A DNA stretch of 45,094 bases from JBBQRS01 sp038214535 (lineage in GTDB: Bacteria; Chloroflexota; Anaerolineae; CG2-30-64-16). The translations under genes were made by a program, and so were the position numbers. Positions 19,330 through 27,546 of this stretch are shown here, in pieces; the stretch's first letter is position 1, and every line of letters begins with the position of its first letter. The notes beneath the pieces were generated by a model that worked only from the letters and a program-made list of their open reading frames with translations, searched no databases and had not been told where the DNA came from. Location of the stretch: positions 1-45,094 of the forward strand of contig JBBQRS010000028.1 of assembly GCA_038214535.1 (NCBI GenBank). The letters are read 5' to 3'.

Positions 19330-20550
19330 ATGGCTGAAATGATCCATTATCCGGCGGAACGCATTCGGCAGCTTGTCATTGAGGAGATGGCCGCGGACGC
19401 GCAGTTGTTCGGCTCGGAGACGGCGGAGATCGAGATTCAACATCTTGATCGCGATCTGAGCGCGAACGCGGCTCTTGAACTCGACCAGGATGTATTATAT
19501 TTCCGAGGCGGGGCTGTAAAGCGCGTGATTGCACCTGAGGGGGTTGCCATCGCCGTGAAGCAGGCGCTAGGTGACTTGCGCGTGATGGACCTGAAGGCAG
19601 CGGTTGACCTTGAAAACGTGCAGGGGACATTGCGCTTGACCGAACTGGCGGGGCCGGTGCGGTTGGGGTGGGTTGCATCCGACATTCGGGCTGCCAACGT
19701 GGGCGATTTGCGCATCGAGGTTGGGTGTGGAGGGGATGTGCGCGTGGACGCCGGCGAGGGCCTGTCGGGAGAATTGATTACCGGGGACGTGCGGTTGCGC
19801 GATATGGCAAGTGTGCGTCTGGGGCACGTGCGGGGCGATCTCTGGCTCGAGCACGTGCGCGGCGCGTTGCAGGTCGAGCGCGCCGACGGCGACGTCCGGC
19901 TCAGCGAGGTGGACGGGCCGACCGCATTGAGCGAAGTCATGGGCGATTTGCGGGCTGCGGCGGTGGCCGGGGGCCTGTCCGCAGGCTTCGTGAGCGGGGA
20001 CGCTATTTTGAGTGGACCGTTCATCGCCGAAGCCGGTTATGAGCTTTCGGTGGACGGCGATGTCAGCATCAACCTGCCGACCGACGCCGATGTGCGCCTC
20101 GTCCTGCGGGCGGGTGGCCGGATACGCTCGGATGTGACGCTGACGCCGACGACGGACGGCTCGCCGACGTATAATGCCGTCGTGGGGCGCGGGGCCAGCC
20201 GCATCCGACTCACCAGCGGCGGCGACTTGCGGGTGACACAGGCGGGCGCGCGTCACGACGCGGGCGCACAACGCGGCGCATCGTTCGATGAACTCGTGGA
20301 CTTGCGTAACCTTGGCGAGCGGATTCGCCAACAGGTGCAGGCTTCGCTGACGGCGGCAGGCATTGCGCCGCCCGATGGTGAAACGCCGGCCCGGCGCGAG
20401 CGCCCGCGGTCTCCCGCGCCGGAACGGGCGAAACCCGCGGCGACCAAAGCCGTGAGCACGGAAGAGCAGATGATGATTCTGAAGATGGTCGAGACGGGCG
20501 CGATCAGCCCGCAGGAAGCCGATACCCTGTTACGCGCATTGGAGGCTTGA
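19330..20550 (+). CDS. Adhesin-like (DUF4097-type) protein with C-terminal SHOCT-like element
   Basis: A 406-residue protein without a signal peptide. Residues about 60-310 consist of repeated short beta strands of the pattern G-D/T-hydrophobic-R/V-hydrophobic (ALGDLRVMDLKA, VGDLRIEVGCGGDVRV, ISGDV-like turns), as in DUF4097/putative auto-transporter adhesin beta-helices. A Pro/Arg/Ala-rich linker leads to residues 375-406, EEQMMILKMVETGAISPQEA followed by DTLLRALEA, a SHOCT-like element as seen in YvlB/LiaX-type envelope-stress proteins of Firmicutes. It begins nine bases after the DUF2089 gene and its stop is followed nine bases later by the GNAT start, so it is in the operon. The function is not known; a role in envelope stress is only an analogy. 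Confidence 0.75.
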   Translation: MAEMIHYPAERIRQLVIEEMAADAQLFGSETAEIEIQHLDRDLSANAALELDQDVLYFRGGAVKRVIAPEGVAIAVKQALGDLRVMDLKAAVDLENVQGTLRLTELAGPVRLGWVASDIRAANVGDLRIEVGCGGDVRVDAGEGLSGELITGDVRLRDMASVRLGHVRGDLWLEHVRGALQVERADGDVRLSEVDGPTALSEVMGDLRAAAVAGGLSAGFVSGDAILSGPFIAEAGYELSVDGDVSINLPTDADVRLVLRAGGRIRSDVTLTPTTDGSPTYNAVVGRGASRIRLTSGGDLRVTQAGARHDAGAQRGASFDELVDLRNLGERIRQQVQASLTAAGIAPPDGETPARRERPRSPAPERAKPAATKAVSTEEQMMILKMVETGAISPQEADTLLRALEA

Positions 20551-20558
20551 CGGCGATC

Positions 20559-21575
20559 ATGGCGGTATCTGTACTGACTCGCGCCGACACGCTTCAGGAT
20601 GGCCTGCACGCATTCGACGCGCGGCGACACCTGGGTGGCGTGGCTGATCTCGTCGGGCGTGTCTTCGTGGATGAACTGGACGCCCGCGGGCGCAGCGCGA
20701 TTCGAGAAATGCAGACGGCGGGTAAGTTGGGGCCGTTGCTGGGCGGGCTGATGCAGGTTGCCATGTTCCAGGAGATGATCGCCGGCTACGTGTGGTTGGC
20801 CGACGGCCGGATCGTGGGCAATGTCACCATTCAGCCCATAGATCAAAGTGGGTTGCGCTGGCGGATCAGCAATGTGGCGGTGTCTGTGGAGCAGCGCGGG
20901 CGCGGCATTGCGCGCGCGCTGATGGCGGCGGCGCTGCGTGAGATTGCCCAACGCGGCGGCGCCTGGAGCATTTTGCAGGTGCGCGCGGATAACCCGACGG
21001 CGCGGCATCTATACGATCAGTGGGGATTCAGCGAGGTGACCAGCGACGGCGTTTGGCGTTTGCCGGTGCTATCGGTTAAGCCGCCGGAGGTCGAAGGGCT
21101 GGATTGGTTGAAGCCGCTGCCGGGCACGGCGTGGCGTTCCAGCTATGAGCTTGCCAAATCTATCCAGACGCCGCTGGAGATGTGGGCGGAACAGATTCGG
21201 ACTGACCAGTATCGCTTCGGCAGGGTGGCGCTGGCCGGCGAGACGCTGGGTCGCTTGACGGGCGTGTGGCGGGTGGCGCGCTGGGCTGCGTGGGGCAATG
21301 ACGGCCTGACGGGCATGGTGGAGACGCGCGCGGCCGCGGGCGCGCCGTTCACGTTGCGTTTTCTGGTCCGGCCCGCGGCGCGCGGGACGTTGGAGAGCGC
21401 GCTCGTCACACGCGGCCTGCATGATCTGGTGGCGGCGGGTCATGGCCCGGTGGAGGTGGAGCATAAGGCGAATCACGTTGAAGGCGTGACCGCGCTGGAA
21501 GCGGCCGGTTTCCGGGCGCAGCGCATCCTGGTGAGCATGCGCCGTCGCGTCGAACCCGGCGACCGTCAATTATAA
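20559..21575 (+). CDS. GNAT family N-acetyltransferase
   Basis: An acetyl-CoA-dependent transferase of unknown substrate. The GNAT core is in the first half: strand-helix with ISNVAVSVEQRGRGIARALM, where QRGRGIA is the acetyl-CoA pyrophosphate-binding loop, then RADNPTARHLYDQWGFSEV, the usual motif B. Residues 180-338 look like a second, degenerate GNAT-like half (VEVEHKANHVEGVTALEAAG followed by FRAQRILVSMRRR). The ATG at 20559 was chosen; GGAGG is 13 bases upstream, which is long, and a TTG at 20547 overlapping the preceding stop is possible but too close to that site. It sits third in the DUF2089 operon. Confidence 0.8.
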   Translation: MAVSVLTRADTLQDGLHAFDARRHLGGVADLVGRVFVDELDARGRSAIREMQTAGKLGPLLGGLMQVAMFQEMIAGYVWLADGRIVGNVTIQPIDQSGLRWRISNVAVSVEQRGRGIARALMAAALREIAQRGGAWSILQVRADNPTARHLYDQWGFSEVTSDGVWRLPVLSVKPPEVEGLDWLKPLPGTAWRSSYELAKSIQTPLEMWAEQIRTDQYRFGRVALAGETLGRLTGVWRVARWAAWGNDGLTGMVETRAAAGAPFTLRFLVRPAARGTLESALVTRGLHDLVAAGHGPVEVEHKANHVEGVTALEAAGFRAQRILVSMRRRVEPGDRQL

Positions 21576-21609
21576 ATAATGCGGATTGCAAGATAGCAAG
21601 GATGAAACG

Positions 21610-21999
21610 ATGAGCACCAACCCTTTGGCTGAAGAGCGTATGCGGATTTTGAACATGGTGAAAGAGGGGCAGATCACAGCCGAGGAGGCCGCGCGGTTGC
21701 TCGAGGCCCTGAAAGCGGGAACGGCTGCGGCGGATGGCGCGTCGTCTGCGAACTCTGCGCCACCCAGGTGGTTACGCGTGCGGGTGACCGACCGCGCAAC
21801 CGGTAAGACGAAGGTAAACGTTAACGTGCCGATCGGGCTGCTCGATGTGGGGCTGAAGATGGGGGCTCACTTTGCGCCCAATATGGGGGGGATGGATTGG
21901 AGCGCGATCCAGGCGGCCGCCAAGGGCGGCGTTCACGGGCGGATTTTGGAAGTGGAAGATGAAGAGGACAATGAGCGCGTGGAGATTTTTGTGGAGTAA
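21610..21999 (+). CDS. SHOCT-like domain protein
   Basis: A small protein of 129 residues. Residues 6-36 are the SHOCT-like element AEERMRILNMVKEGQITAEE followed by AARLLEALKAG, nearly the same pattern as the C-terminus of the adhesin-like protein two genes upstream. The rest (WLRVRVTDRATGKTKVNVNV, a mid region and a VHGRILEVEDEEDNERVEIFV tail split here for length) matches the small conserved partner domain found after this element in Chloroflexota and Firmicutes proteins, judged by pattern only. The ATG at 21610 is seven bases from AAGGA. It is last in the operon; a hairpin follows. The function is unknown. Confidence 0.78.
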   Translation: MSTNPLAEERMRILNMVKEGQITAEEAARLLEALKAGTAAADGASSANSAPPRWLRVRVTDRATGKTKVNVNVPIGLLDVGLKMGAHFAPNMGGMDWSAIQAAAKGGVHGRILEVEDEEDNERVEIFVE

Positions 22000-22030
22000 C
22001 ACGCTGTATTTGAAAAGATCGCCCAACAAA

Positions 22031-22063
22031 AAGCGGGAGACGCGCTTGCAGCGTCTCCCGCTT
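22031..22063 (-). terminator. Terminator between convergent operons
   Basis: A perfect 13-bp stem (AAGCGGGAGACGC / GCGTCTCCCGCTT) with a seven-base loop. On the minus strand it is followed by TTTTTG, so it is a canonical intrinsic terminator for the ROK gene, 18 bases after its stop. On the plus strand there is no T run, but the hairpin may also help end the SHOCT operon. Confidence 0.88.
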
Positions 22064-22080
22064 CGCGTGTCAATGCAAGA

Positions 22081-23073
22081 TTACTTCTTACTCAGCTTCT
22101 GGCGGGCATAGACGGCGGCCCCGAGCAGGGCGGCGTTGTCGCCCAGCTTGGCCGGCACGATTTTCACCGTTTCAATGTCTTTTTGGTTCAGGCAGTACTG
22201 GTATGCAATCGGTCGGATGGGGGCGAGGAAATCTTCATCCAGCGCCTCGACGACGCCGCCGCCAAACACGATGATTTCGAGGTCAATCAGATTGATGATG
22301 GCGGACGCGAGCAGCCCCAGATAATATTGGGCGCGCCCGATCACCTCGGTGACCAGCGGGTCGTTGGCGCGATAGGCCTGCGCCAGGGCGTTGCTGGTGA
22401 TGCGTTCGTGCGCTTCGCCCTTGATCAGGTCGGACATCATGCTGGTGCGCCCCGCCTTCAACCCGGCGCGGATATCGCGTTCGATGGCGGTGCGGCTGGC
22501 GACCGATTCGGCGCAGCCGCGCTTGCCGCAACCGCAGTACGGCCCATCGGCCAGGACAACCATGTGACCCAGTTCGGCAGCGTTCTTGCGATAGCCCTGG
22601 CGTAACTCGCCGTCCAGAACCAGCCCGCCGCCGATCCCCGTGCCGACGAAGATGCCAACGGCGTCACGTGCGCCTTTCGCCGCCCCCAGCGCGTATTCGC
22701 CCAGCGTCCCCATGTTCACGTCGTTGTCTATGAAAACCGGGACATCGAGACGTTCTTTCAAAAGCGCCGCCAGGGGGATGTTATTCCAACCCGGCAGGTT
22801 GGGCGTGTGCCAGATGATGCCCTCATCGGGATCCAGCGGGCCGGGCGCGCCGGAGCCGACGGCCTGAATGTCGCTCATCTTGAGTCCGGCGTCTTCCACG
22901 GCGTCGCGGACGGTCTTCGCCATCCGTTCGATGACTTCCTCCGGCCCGGCATAGGCTTTGGTCGAGCGTTTGGAGGTGCTGAGAATCTTCCCGGAGTCAT
23001 CCACGACGCCCGCGAGGATTTTGGTGCCGCCCATGTCCATGCCAACGACCGGCTTCTTTGGTGCTTTGCCCAT
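22081..23073 (-). CDS. ROK family sugar kinase (glucokinase-like)
   Basis: Phosphorylates a hexose, probably glucose, with ATP. The N-terminal phosphate loop is VVGMDMGGTKILAGVVDD; the middle has the ROK pattern FIDNDVNMGTLGEYALGAAK, where Asn-Asp contribute the catalytic base, and FVGTGIGGGLVLDG. The ROK zinc signature is complete: GHMVV followed by CGCGKRGCAES. From the ATG at 23073, seven bases after AGGAGA, the protein has 330 residues, the normal length; an upstream TTG/GTG extension has no support. It is transcribed alone from a TGTGCTATAAT element and ends at a strong terminator. Glucokinase is likely but the sugar cannot be proved. Confidence 0.9.
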   Translation of the reverse strand: MGKAPKKPVVGMDMGGTKILAGVVDDSGKILSTSKRSTKAYAGPEEVIERMAKTVRDAVEDAGLKMSDIQAVGSGAPGPLDPDEGIIWHTPNLPGWNNIPLAALLKERLDVPVFIDNDVNMGTLGEYALGAAKGARDAVGIFVGTGIGGGLVLDGELRQGYRKNAAELGHMVVLADGPYCGCGKRGCAESVASRTAIERDIRAGLKAGRTSMMSDLIKGEAHERITSNALAQAYRANDPLVTEVIGRAQYYLGLLASAIINLIDLEIIVFGGGVVEALDEDFLAPIRPIAYQYCLNQKDIETVKIVPAKLGDNAALLGAAVYARQKLSKK

Positions 23074-23106
23074 GCCTTCTTCTCCTATGCTGGTGAGGAT
23101 GAGAAT

Positions 23107-23115
23107 ATTATAGCA
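23107..23115 (-). promoter_or_regulatory. Extended -10 element of the ROK kinase gene
   Basis: On the minus strand it reads TTGTGCTATAATA, about 35 bases upstream of the start codon at 23073. No convincing -35 element is present. It is the same extended -10 string seen before the secreted-protein and toxin genes. Confidence 0.6.
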
Positions 23116-23164
23116 CAAGGCCGCAAAACGGGTGTGGCGTTGGAGACAGGGTCAACCGGAAGGC

Positions 23165-23719
23165 TCATAGCTCACAAATCATGTGGATGTCTTCCGGCTC
23201 CAGCGCGAACATATCGGGGTCGGGCGTATCGGTTGGGCGGAAACCGCGGCTGGTGTAGAAGCCAATGGCTGACGTCGAGGGCACGGCGGAGACGTAGAGC
23301 CGGGATGCGCCGCCATCACGCGCCATACGCATGACCTCGGCCATCAATTGCGATGCAACACCCTGCCGTCGGTAGGTCTGGCTGACGTGCAAGGTGGTCA
23401 GTTGCGCCATGCCCGGCTGGAGCCGATGACGCAACGAGGCGAGACCGATCAGTTCGTCGCCGCTGAACGCGCCGATCATCACGTCGGGCCGCAGCGTCAA
23501 CCACCACCCGGCCAGCCGTTGCTCCCACAGGTCGGCGTCCCACCGGGGGCGTTCCCATTCGTGCGGGTCGGCCCCCATGGCCCCGTCTACCCAGGCCAGC
23601 ACTACGTCGCCGCGCTCCGATACGTCAATCGGGTTGGCGTGGCGCAGGTCGGCCCAACTCACCGTCCGCACCGTGAATGACGCGGGCGATTGACTCGCAG
23701 TTCTGTAATCATCTTTCAT
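23165..23719 (-). CDS. GNAT family N-acetyltransferase
   Basis: A single-domain acetyltransferase of 184 residues. The core strand and acetyl-CoA loop are visible as QLTTLHVSQTYRRQGVASQL, where YRRQGVA is the pyrophosphate-binding loop, followed by LYVSAVPSTSAIGFYTSRGF, the usual terminal helix with the Tyr that often acts as general acid. It is upstream of the ROK gene on the same strand, 91 bases away, but that gene has its own promoter element. The substrate is unknown. No clear ribosome binding site precedes the ATG at 23719. Confidence 0.82.
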   Translation of the reverse strand: MKDDYRTASQSPASFTVRTVSWADLRHANPIDVSERGDVVLAWVDGAMGADPHEWERPRWDADLWEQRLAGWWLTLRPDVMIGAFSGDELIGLASLRHRLQPGMAQLTTLHVSQTYRRQGVASQLMAEVMRMARDGGASRLYVSAVPSTSAIGFYTSRGFRPTDTPDPDMFALEPEDIHMICEL

Positions 23720-23785
23720 GGCGGGACATTCTACGATCCGGCGCGCTTGCCGTCAAGAAACGCGCGGCTTTGGAAGCGCGGCGAC

Positions 23786-23814
23786 TTGCCGCTGGGCGTC
23801 GGGGTGCGTACAAT
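23786..23814 (+). promoter_or_regulatory. Promoter of the Uma2 gene
   Basis: TTGCCG (23786-23791), 17-base spacer, TACAAT (23809-23814). The predicted start is about 15 bases before the ribosome binding site AAGGAG of the gene at 23837. Confidence 0.65.
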
Positions 23815-23836
23815 GGATAGATAAGGAGCGCAAATC

Positions 23837-24493
23837 ATGACCGCACAACCCGAAGTCTATTTCACCCCCGAAGAATATCTGGCGATGGAACGCGAGGCGG
23901 GGACCAAGAGCGAATATCACGCCGGCAGAATCTACGCGCTGGCCGGCGCCAGTGAATCTCATGTGTTAATTGCCAGCAATCTGGTAGTTAGCCTGGGCGC
24001 GCAGCTTCGCGATCGGCCCTGTCGCGTCTACGCTTCGGATATGCGCGTCAAGGTGACGACCTTCGGCATGTACACTTACCCTGACGTGGTTGTGGTGTGG
24101 GGGCAGGCGCGTTTCGAGGATGGCCGGCGCGACACGTTGCTCACCCCGACGGTAATCGTGGAAGTGCTCTCGCCATCCACGGAAGGTTGTGATCGCGGCC
24201 GGAAGTTTGGGTTCTACCGCGGGCTCGAGTCGCTCACCGATTACGTGATCGTCGCACAAGATCGCCCGCTCATCGAGCACTACCTGCGCTTACCTGACGA
24301 GACCTGGCTGCTCAGCGCCGCAAGCGATCTCGATGCCGTGGCGCACATCGAGACCATCGGCTGCGACCTGCCGCTGAGTGACGTATACGCGAAGGTCGAG
24401 TTCACACCTGAGGACGAAACGGATGGGGTGGGCGGCATCTTTCGCGTCAAAGAAGAACCGGTTGCCTATGCGCCACGTCCGGGGCAGCGATGA
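23837..24493 (+). CDS. Uma2 family endonuclease-like protein (DUF820)
   Basis: A PD-(D/E)XK-type nuclease fold protein of the Uma2 family, abundant in cyanobacteria and Chloroflexota. Typical features are YFTPEEYLAMEREAGTKSEY and HAGRIYALAGAS at the N-terminus, RVYASDMRVKV, then the catalytic motif TYPDVVVVWG (Asp) and the TPTVIVEVLSPST (Glu-x-Leu) strand, with YRGLESLTDYVIVAQDRPLI after it. The length of 218 residues is slightly long for the family. AAGGAG lies eight bases before the ATG. Biological targets of this family are not established. The following SanA-like gene probably overlaps its 3' end. Confidence 0.9.
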   Translation: MTAQPEVYFTPEEYLAMEREAGTKSEYHAGRIYALAGASESHVLIASNLVVSLGAQLRDRPCRVYASDMRVKVTTFGMYTYPDVVVVWGQARFEDGRRDTLLTPTVIVEVLSPSTEGCDRGRKFGFYRGLESLTDYVIVAQDRPLIEHYLRLPDETWLLSAASDLDAVAHIETIGCDLPLSDVYAKVEFTPEDETDGVGGIFRVKEEPVAYAPRPGQR

Positions 24494-25127
24494 TGCCACG
24501 GTGAGGACTCTTGCCGTCCTGACTCTGGCGTCGCTGGCCGTCGCCGCGGCTGCATTCGGCATCGTCAGCGTTGTGCAGTCGCGATATACGCCCCGCATTT
24601 CGGAGGTTGAGGCCGCCCCGGCGCGCCCGGTGGCGATCGTTTTCGGCGCGGGCATCCGTTCGGGCGGACAGCTCAGCCCCATTTTGAAGGACCGCATGGA
24701 TACGGCGATTGCGCTCTATAACGCAGGCAAGGCGCGCAAGCTGCTGGTGAGCGGCGACAACAGTACGTTGGATTATAACGAGCCGGGCGCGATGTACGAC
24801 TATGCGGTGGTGCAGGGCGTGCCGCCGGAGGACGTGATTCGCGACTACGCGGGCCGCCGCACCTACGACACCTGCTATCGCGCCGGTCACATCTTCGGCG
24901 TGGACGACGCGATCCTGGTGACTCAGCGATTTCACCTGCCGCGCGCGCTGTATACGTGCAGCAGCCTCGGCGTCGAGGCCGTGGGCGTTTCAGCGGATCG
25001 CCGGCCCTATCGCTCCAACGGCTATTATCGTCTGCGCGATGCCCTCGCGACCCTGCGTGCGGTCGCCGATGTGGTGTTGTTACGCCCCACGCCCATCCTC
25101 GGCGAGAAGATAGACATCGGCCTTTAG
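24468..25127 (+). CDS. SanA/YdcF-like DUF218 membrane protein
   Basis: A protein of the DUF218 (ElyC/SanA/YdcF) family, members of which act at the cell envelope. One N-terminal membrane segment (LAVLTLASLAVAAAAFGIVS) is followed by the DUF218 fold: AIVFGAGIRSGGQLSPIL, a KLLVSGDNS strand, VPPEDVIRDYAGRRTYDTCY and VTQRFHLPRALYTCSSLGVE, the family's core motifs. The start is uncertain: ATG 24468 overlaps the Uma2 gene by 26 bases, while GTG 24501 gives a shorter N-terminus directly before the membrane segment; neither has a strong ribosome binding site. With 219 residues it matches SanA-like proteins. It is probably co-transcribed with the Uma2 gene. Confidence 0.85.
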   Translation: MRHVRGSDDATVRTLAVLTLASLAVAAAAFGIVSVVQSRYTPRISEVEAAPARPVAIVFGAGIRSGGQLSPILKDRMDTAIALYNAGKARKLLVSGDNSTLDYNEPGAMYDYAVVQGVPPEDVIRDYAGRRTYDTCYRAGHIFGVDDAILVTQRFHLPRALYTCSSLGVEAVGVSADRRPYRSNGYYRLRDALATLRAVADVVLLRPTPILGEKIDIGL

Positions 25128-25215
25128 CGGGTTTGCGGTTGCGCCGGGCGGCGTCTACACGTAAAATCAACGCGCGCGGTCGTTGTCGCCGTATCTATCA
25201 TCATGAGGAGTTGTT

Positions 25216-25815
25216 ATGTCACTGCCCAACCGAGAAGAAGCCTGGGAACTGCTCTGCGAGTGGATCGAGTCTGAAAGCCTGCGGAAACACGTCCTGGCCG
25301 TGGAGGCCGGCGTGCGCGCCTATGCCCGCCGTTACGGCGAGGATGAGGAATTTTGGGGCGTGACGGCGCTGTTGCACGACATGGATTTCGAGCGCTATCC
25401 CGATATGGATGATACGGTGAACGGCCACCCGCGCACGGAGTTGCGACTCTTCCGGGAATGGGGTTATCCCGATGAGATGGTTGACGCCGTCGCGGGACAT
25501 GCGACTTTCTTGAACGTGCCGCGCGACTCGAAGTTGGCGCAGGCGCTGTTTGCGACCGACGAATTGACGGGTCTCATCATGGCCGTGGCCTACGTGCGCC
25601 TCAGCAAGGACATCCGCGATGTCGAGGTGAAGTCGGTGAAGAAGAAGTGGAAGGACAAACTCTTCGCCGCCGCCATCAACCGGGAGGACATCGAGCTCGG
25701 GGCCGCGGAGCTTGGCGTGGATACCTGGGATCACGTTGCTATCGTGTTGGATGCCATGAAGGAGATCGCGCCGGAGTTGGGCCTGGATGGCCGGCTTGCT
25801 TCGCCGCCGAATTAA
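25216..25815 (+). CDS. HD domain phosphohydrolase
   Basis: A metal-dependent phosphohydrolase-like protein of 199 residues. The HD pattern is visible in order: an N-terminal His in LRKHVLAVE (residue about 25), the HD pair in VTALLHDMDFERYPD (about 53-54), a His in NGHPRTEL and a Asp in ALFATDELTGLIMAVAY. Similar stand-alone HDIG proteins are common in Chloroflexota and Firmicutes, often annotated as hydrolases of unknown substrate. The ATG at 25216 is five bases from GAGGAG. It stands alone, 88 bases after the SanA-like gene, without a clear promoter. Confidence 0.87.
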   Translation: MSLPNREEAWELLCEWIESESLRKHVLAVEAGVRAYARRYGEDEEFWGVTALLHDMDFERYPDMDDTVNGHPRTELRLFREWGYPDEMVDAVAGHATFLNVPRDSKLAQALFATDELTGLIMAVAYVRLSKDIRDVEVKSVKKKWKDKLFAAAINREDIELGAAELGVDTWDHVAIVLDAMKEIAPELGLDGRLASPPN

Positions 25816-25826
25816 GCTGCGCCCTG

Positions 25827-25835
25827 TGCTATAAT
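25827..25835 (+). promoter_or_regulatory. Extended -10 element of the secreted-protein gene
   Basis: TGTGCTATAATC ends 46 bases before the ATG at 25881, giving a leader of about 40 bases. There is no recognisable -35 hexamer. It shares its sequence with the elements at 23107 (minus) and 29444. Confidence 0.6.
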
Positions 25836-25880
25836 CATGCGAACGAAGCGCGCCGCCGATGCCATTCATCGAGGAGACCC

Positions 25881-26651
25881 ATGAAATCCAGGCTCGCCCT
25901 TTCTTTCCTGCTCATTTTCGTTGCGCTGATGGCGCAGTCCCCCGCTCACGCCGCGCCTGGCCCCATCCGCGGCCCTTTCTTGCCTTTCGTCACGCATGAG
26001 TTCACGGGGGCGTCGAGCGGCTGGGTGACTCTGCTGGCCGATAGCTTCGAGACAGAAAACGTCGCCTGGGACTTCACCGACCAGAACGGCGCAACCGGCG
26101 GCGATTATCGCCCGACGCGGCGAACCTGTAGCCCGCGCACCGGCCTCCATAGCGTGTGGCTGGTCGGCGGGGGCGCGGACGGCTCGCTCTTGCCGTGCGG
26201 CGCCGATTATCCCAACAACGCCGATAGCTGGATGATTTACGGGCCTTTCAGCCTGGCCGATGCGACGGCGGCGCAGGTTAACTGGCGCTTCTGGTTCAAC
26301 AACGCCGACGGGGGTGGCGTTTTCGACGGTGGCGACCAGTTCTGTTACCTCAGCTCGAACGATCACACCAAGTGGCGCGGGCACTGTCTGTCGGTGCCAA
26401 CGGCGGGGTGGAGTTCGCTGACATACGATTTTAGAGATGCGATCGGCAGTACGTATAATTTCTGGGGCGAGCCGCAGGTTTGGCTGGCGTTTCGCTTTGT
26501 TTCAGACGCCAGCGTCACAAACGCGTTCGGGGCCTACGTTGATGACGTGGTGATCAGCAAGTGCATCACCGGTGGTTGCCCGTCTCTGGCGATACCCGCG
26601 GCGCAAACGTCCACCTCTCAGACTTCTGTGATCTTGAGCGGCCCTCCGTAA
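25881..26651 (+). CDS. Secreted protein of unknown function
   Basis: A 256-residue exported protein. It opens with a clear Sec signal peptide (positive MKSR, then LALSFLLIFVALMA, cleavage after AHA near residue 24). The mature part is rich in Trp, Asp, Asn and Gly with alternating strands (VTLLADSFETENVAWDFTDQ, WRFWFNNADGGGVFDGGDQF, AYVDDVVISKC), suggestive of a jelly-roll beta-sandwich like MAM or choice-of-anchor domains found in secreted Chloroflexota proteins. Six cysteines could form disulphides. GAGGAG precedes the ATG by four bases. No enzyme motif is seen and no close family is recognised. The tail after about 230 is low-complexity Ser/Thr. The patatin gene starts 19 bases later. Confidence 0.75.
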   Translation: MKSRLALSFLLIFVALMAQSPAHAAPGPIRGPFLPFVTHEFTGASSGWVTLLADSFETENVAWDFTDQNGATGGDYRPTRRTCSPRTGLHSVWLVGGGADGSLLPCGADYPNNADSWMIYGPFSLADATAAQVNWRFWFNNADGGGVFDGGDQFCYLSSNDHTKWRGHCLSVPTAGWSSLTYDFRDAIGSTYNFWGEPQVWLAFRFVSDASVTNAFGAYVDDVVISKCITGGCPSLAIPAAQTSTSQTSVILSGPP

Positions 26652-26670
26652 TCCAACAAGGCAGACGATC

Positions 26671-27531
26671 ATGACCCGACGCAAGCTGGCTTTCGTTCTC
26701 GCGGGCGGCGGCGCACGGGGCGCATTGCAAGCGGGCGCGTTACGCGCTCTCTACGAGGCCGGCTATCGGCCCGATCTGGTGACCGGCACGTCTATCGGCG
26801 CGATCAACGCCGCGATCCTGGCCCGACACAGCTTCACACCCGAGGCGCTTGCGATCCTGGATTCGGCCTGGCATCACGCGGTGGACGCCAACCTGACGTC
26901 GAACAATTACGTCGGCTTGACCTTGCACGCGCTGTTGGGGCGGGGAATCTCTGCGATGGAAGAGAATATCCGTGCGTTCTTGATTGCGTACGGCATCACG
27001 CGTGAATTGACGTTCGGGGGGCTTCCCGGTGTGCCGATTCGCATTATCGCCGCAGATCTACGTTCTGGGCAGACCGTGATCTATGGCGCCAATCCCGAAG
27101 ATTGTTTACTCGAAGCTGTACTCGCCTCTGCCGCGATTCCACCCTGACTCGAACCTCTCAGGACGGATGAACGTTTGTTGCTTGACGGTGGTGCGGTGAG
27201 CAATCTCCCGATCGAGCCGGCTCTGCGCGCGGGGGCGACGGAGATCATCGCCCTAGACCTGCTGGACCTGCGCCCGCCGCCGGGACTGCGCACGTTTGGC
27301 AGTTATGCGTTCCAATTACTGAATACCGTGCATGTGCGGCAGGCCGAGGTGGAGCTGGCCCTGGCGGACGCGTACAACGTCCCGGTGCGCATGATGCGGC
27401 TGCGCTGCGCCGAGCATCCGGTTGCCATTTGGGATTTCTCGCATACGCAGAAGTTGATCGAGGAAGGGTATCAGTTGGCGCGTGCAGAGATTATGGCCTG
27501 GCAATCGACGCCTATCGAAACAAATCTTTGA
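26671..27531 (+). pseudogene. Patatin-like phospholipase, interrupted by an in-frame TGA
   Basis: A bacterial patatin (RssA-like) lipid acyl hydrolase in one reading frame of 286 codons broken by a single TGA at 27145-27147 (codon 159). Before it are the oxyanion loop VLAGGGARGALQAGALRALY and the nucleophile GTSIG (Ser41). After it, without frame change, come LLLDGGAVSNLP, with the second member of the catalytic Ser-Asp dyad (Asp172), and the C-terminal helices. The TGA follows ASAAIPP, where related proteins commonly have an aromatic residue such as Trp or Tyr; TGG to TGA would be one change. No other damage is visible, so the lesion is recent, a sequencing error, or read through. A TTG at 27175 would give only the C-terminal fragment, lacking the Ser. 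Confidence 0.85.
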
Positions 27532-27546
27532 CGCCGCGCCGCCAGC

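Noticed and set aside
25647..25880. N-terminal extension of the secreted-protein gene
   Set aside because: The extension overlaps the HD hydrolase gene in another frame; the ATG at 25881 has a ribosome binding site and begins a signal peptide.
27145..27180. Selenocysteine insertion at the patatin TGA
   Set aside because: No clear SECIS-like hairpin is visible right after the TGA, and the position is not a catalytic or redox residue in the family.
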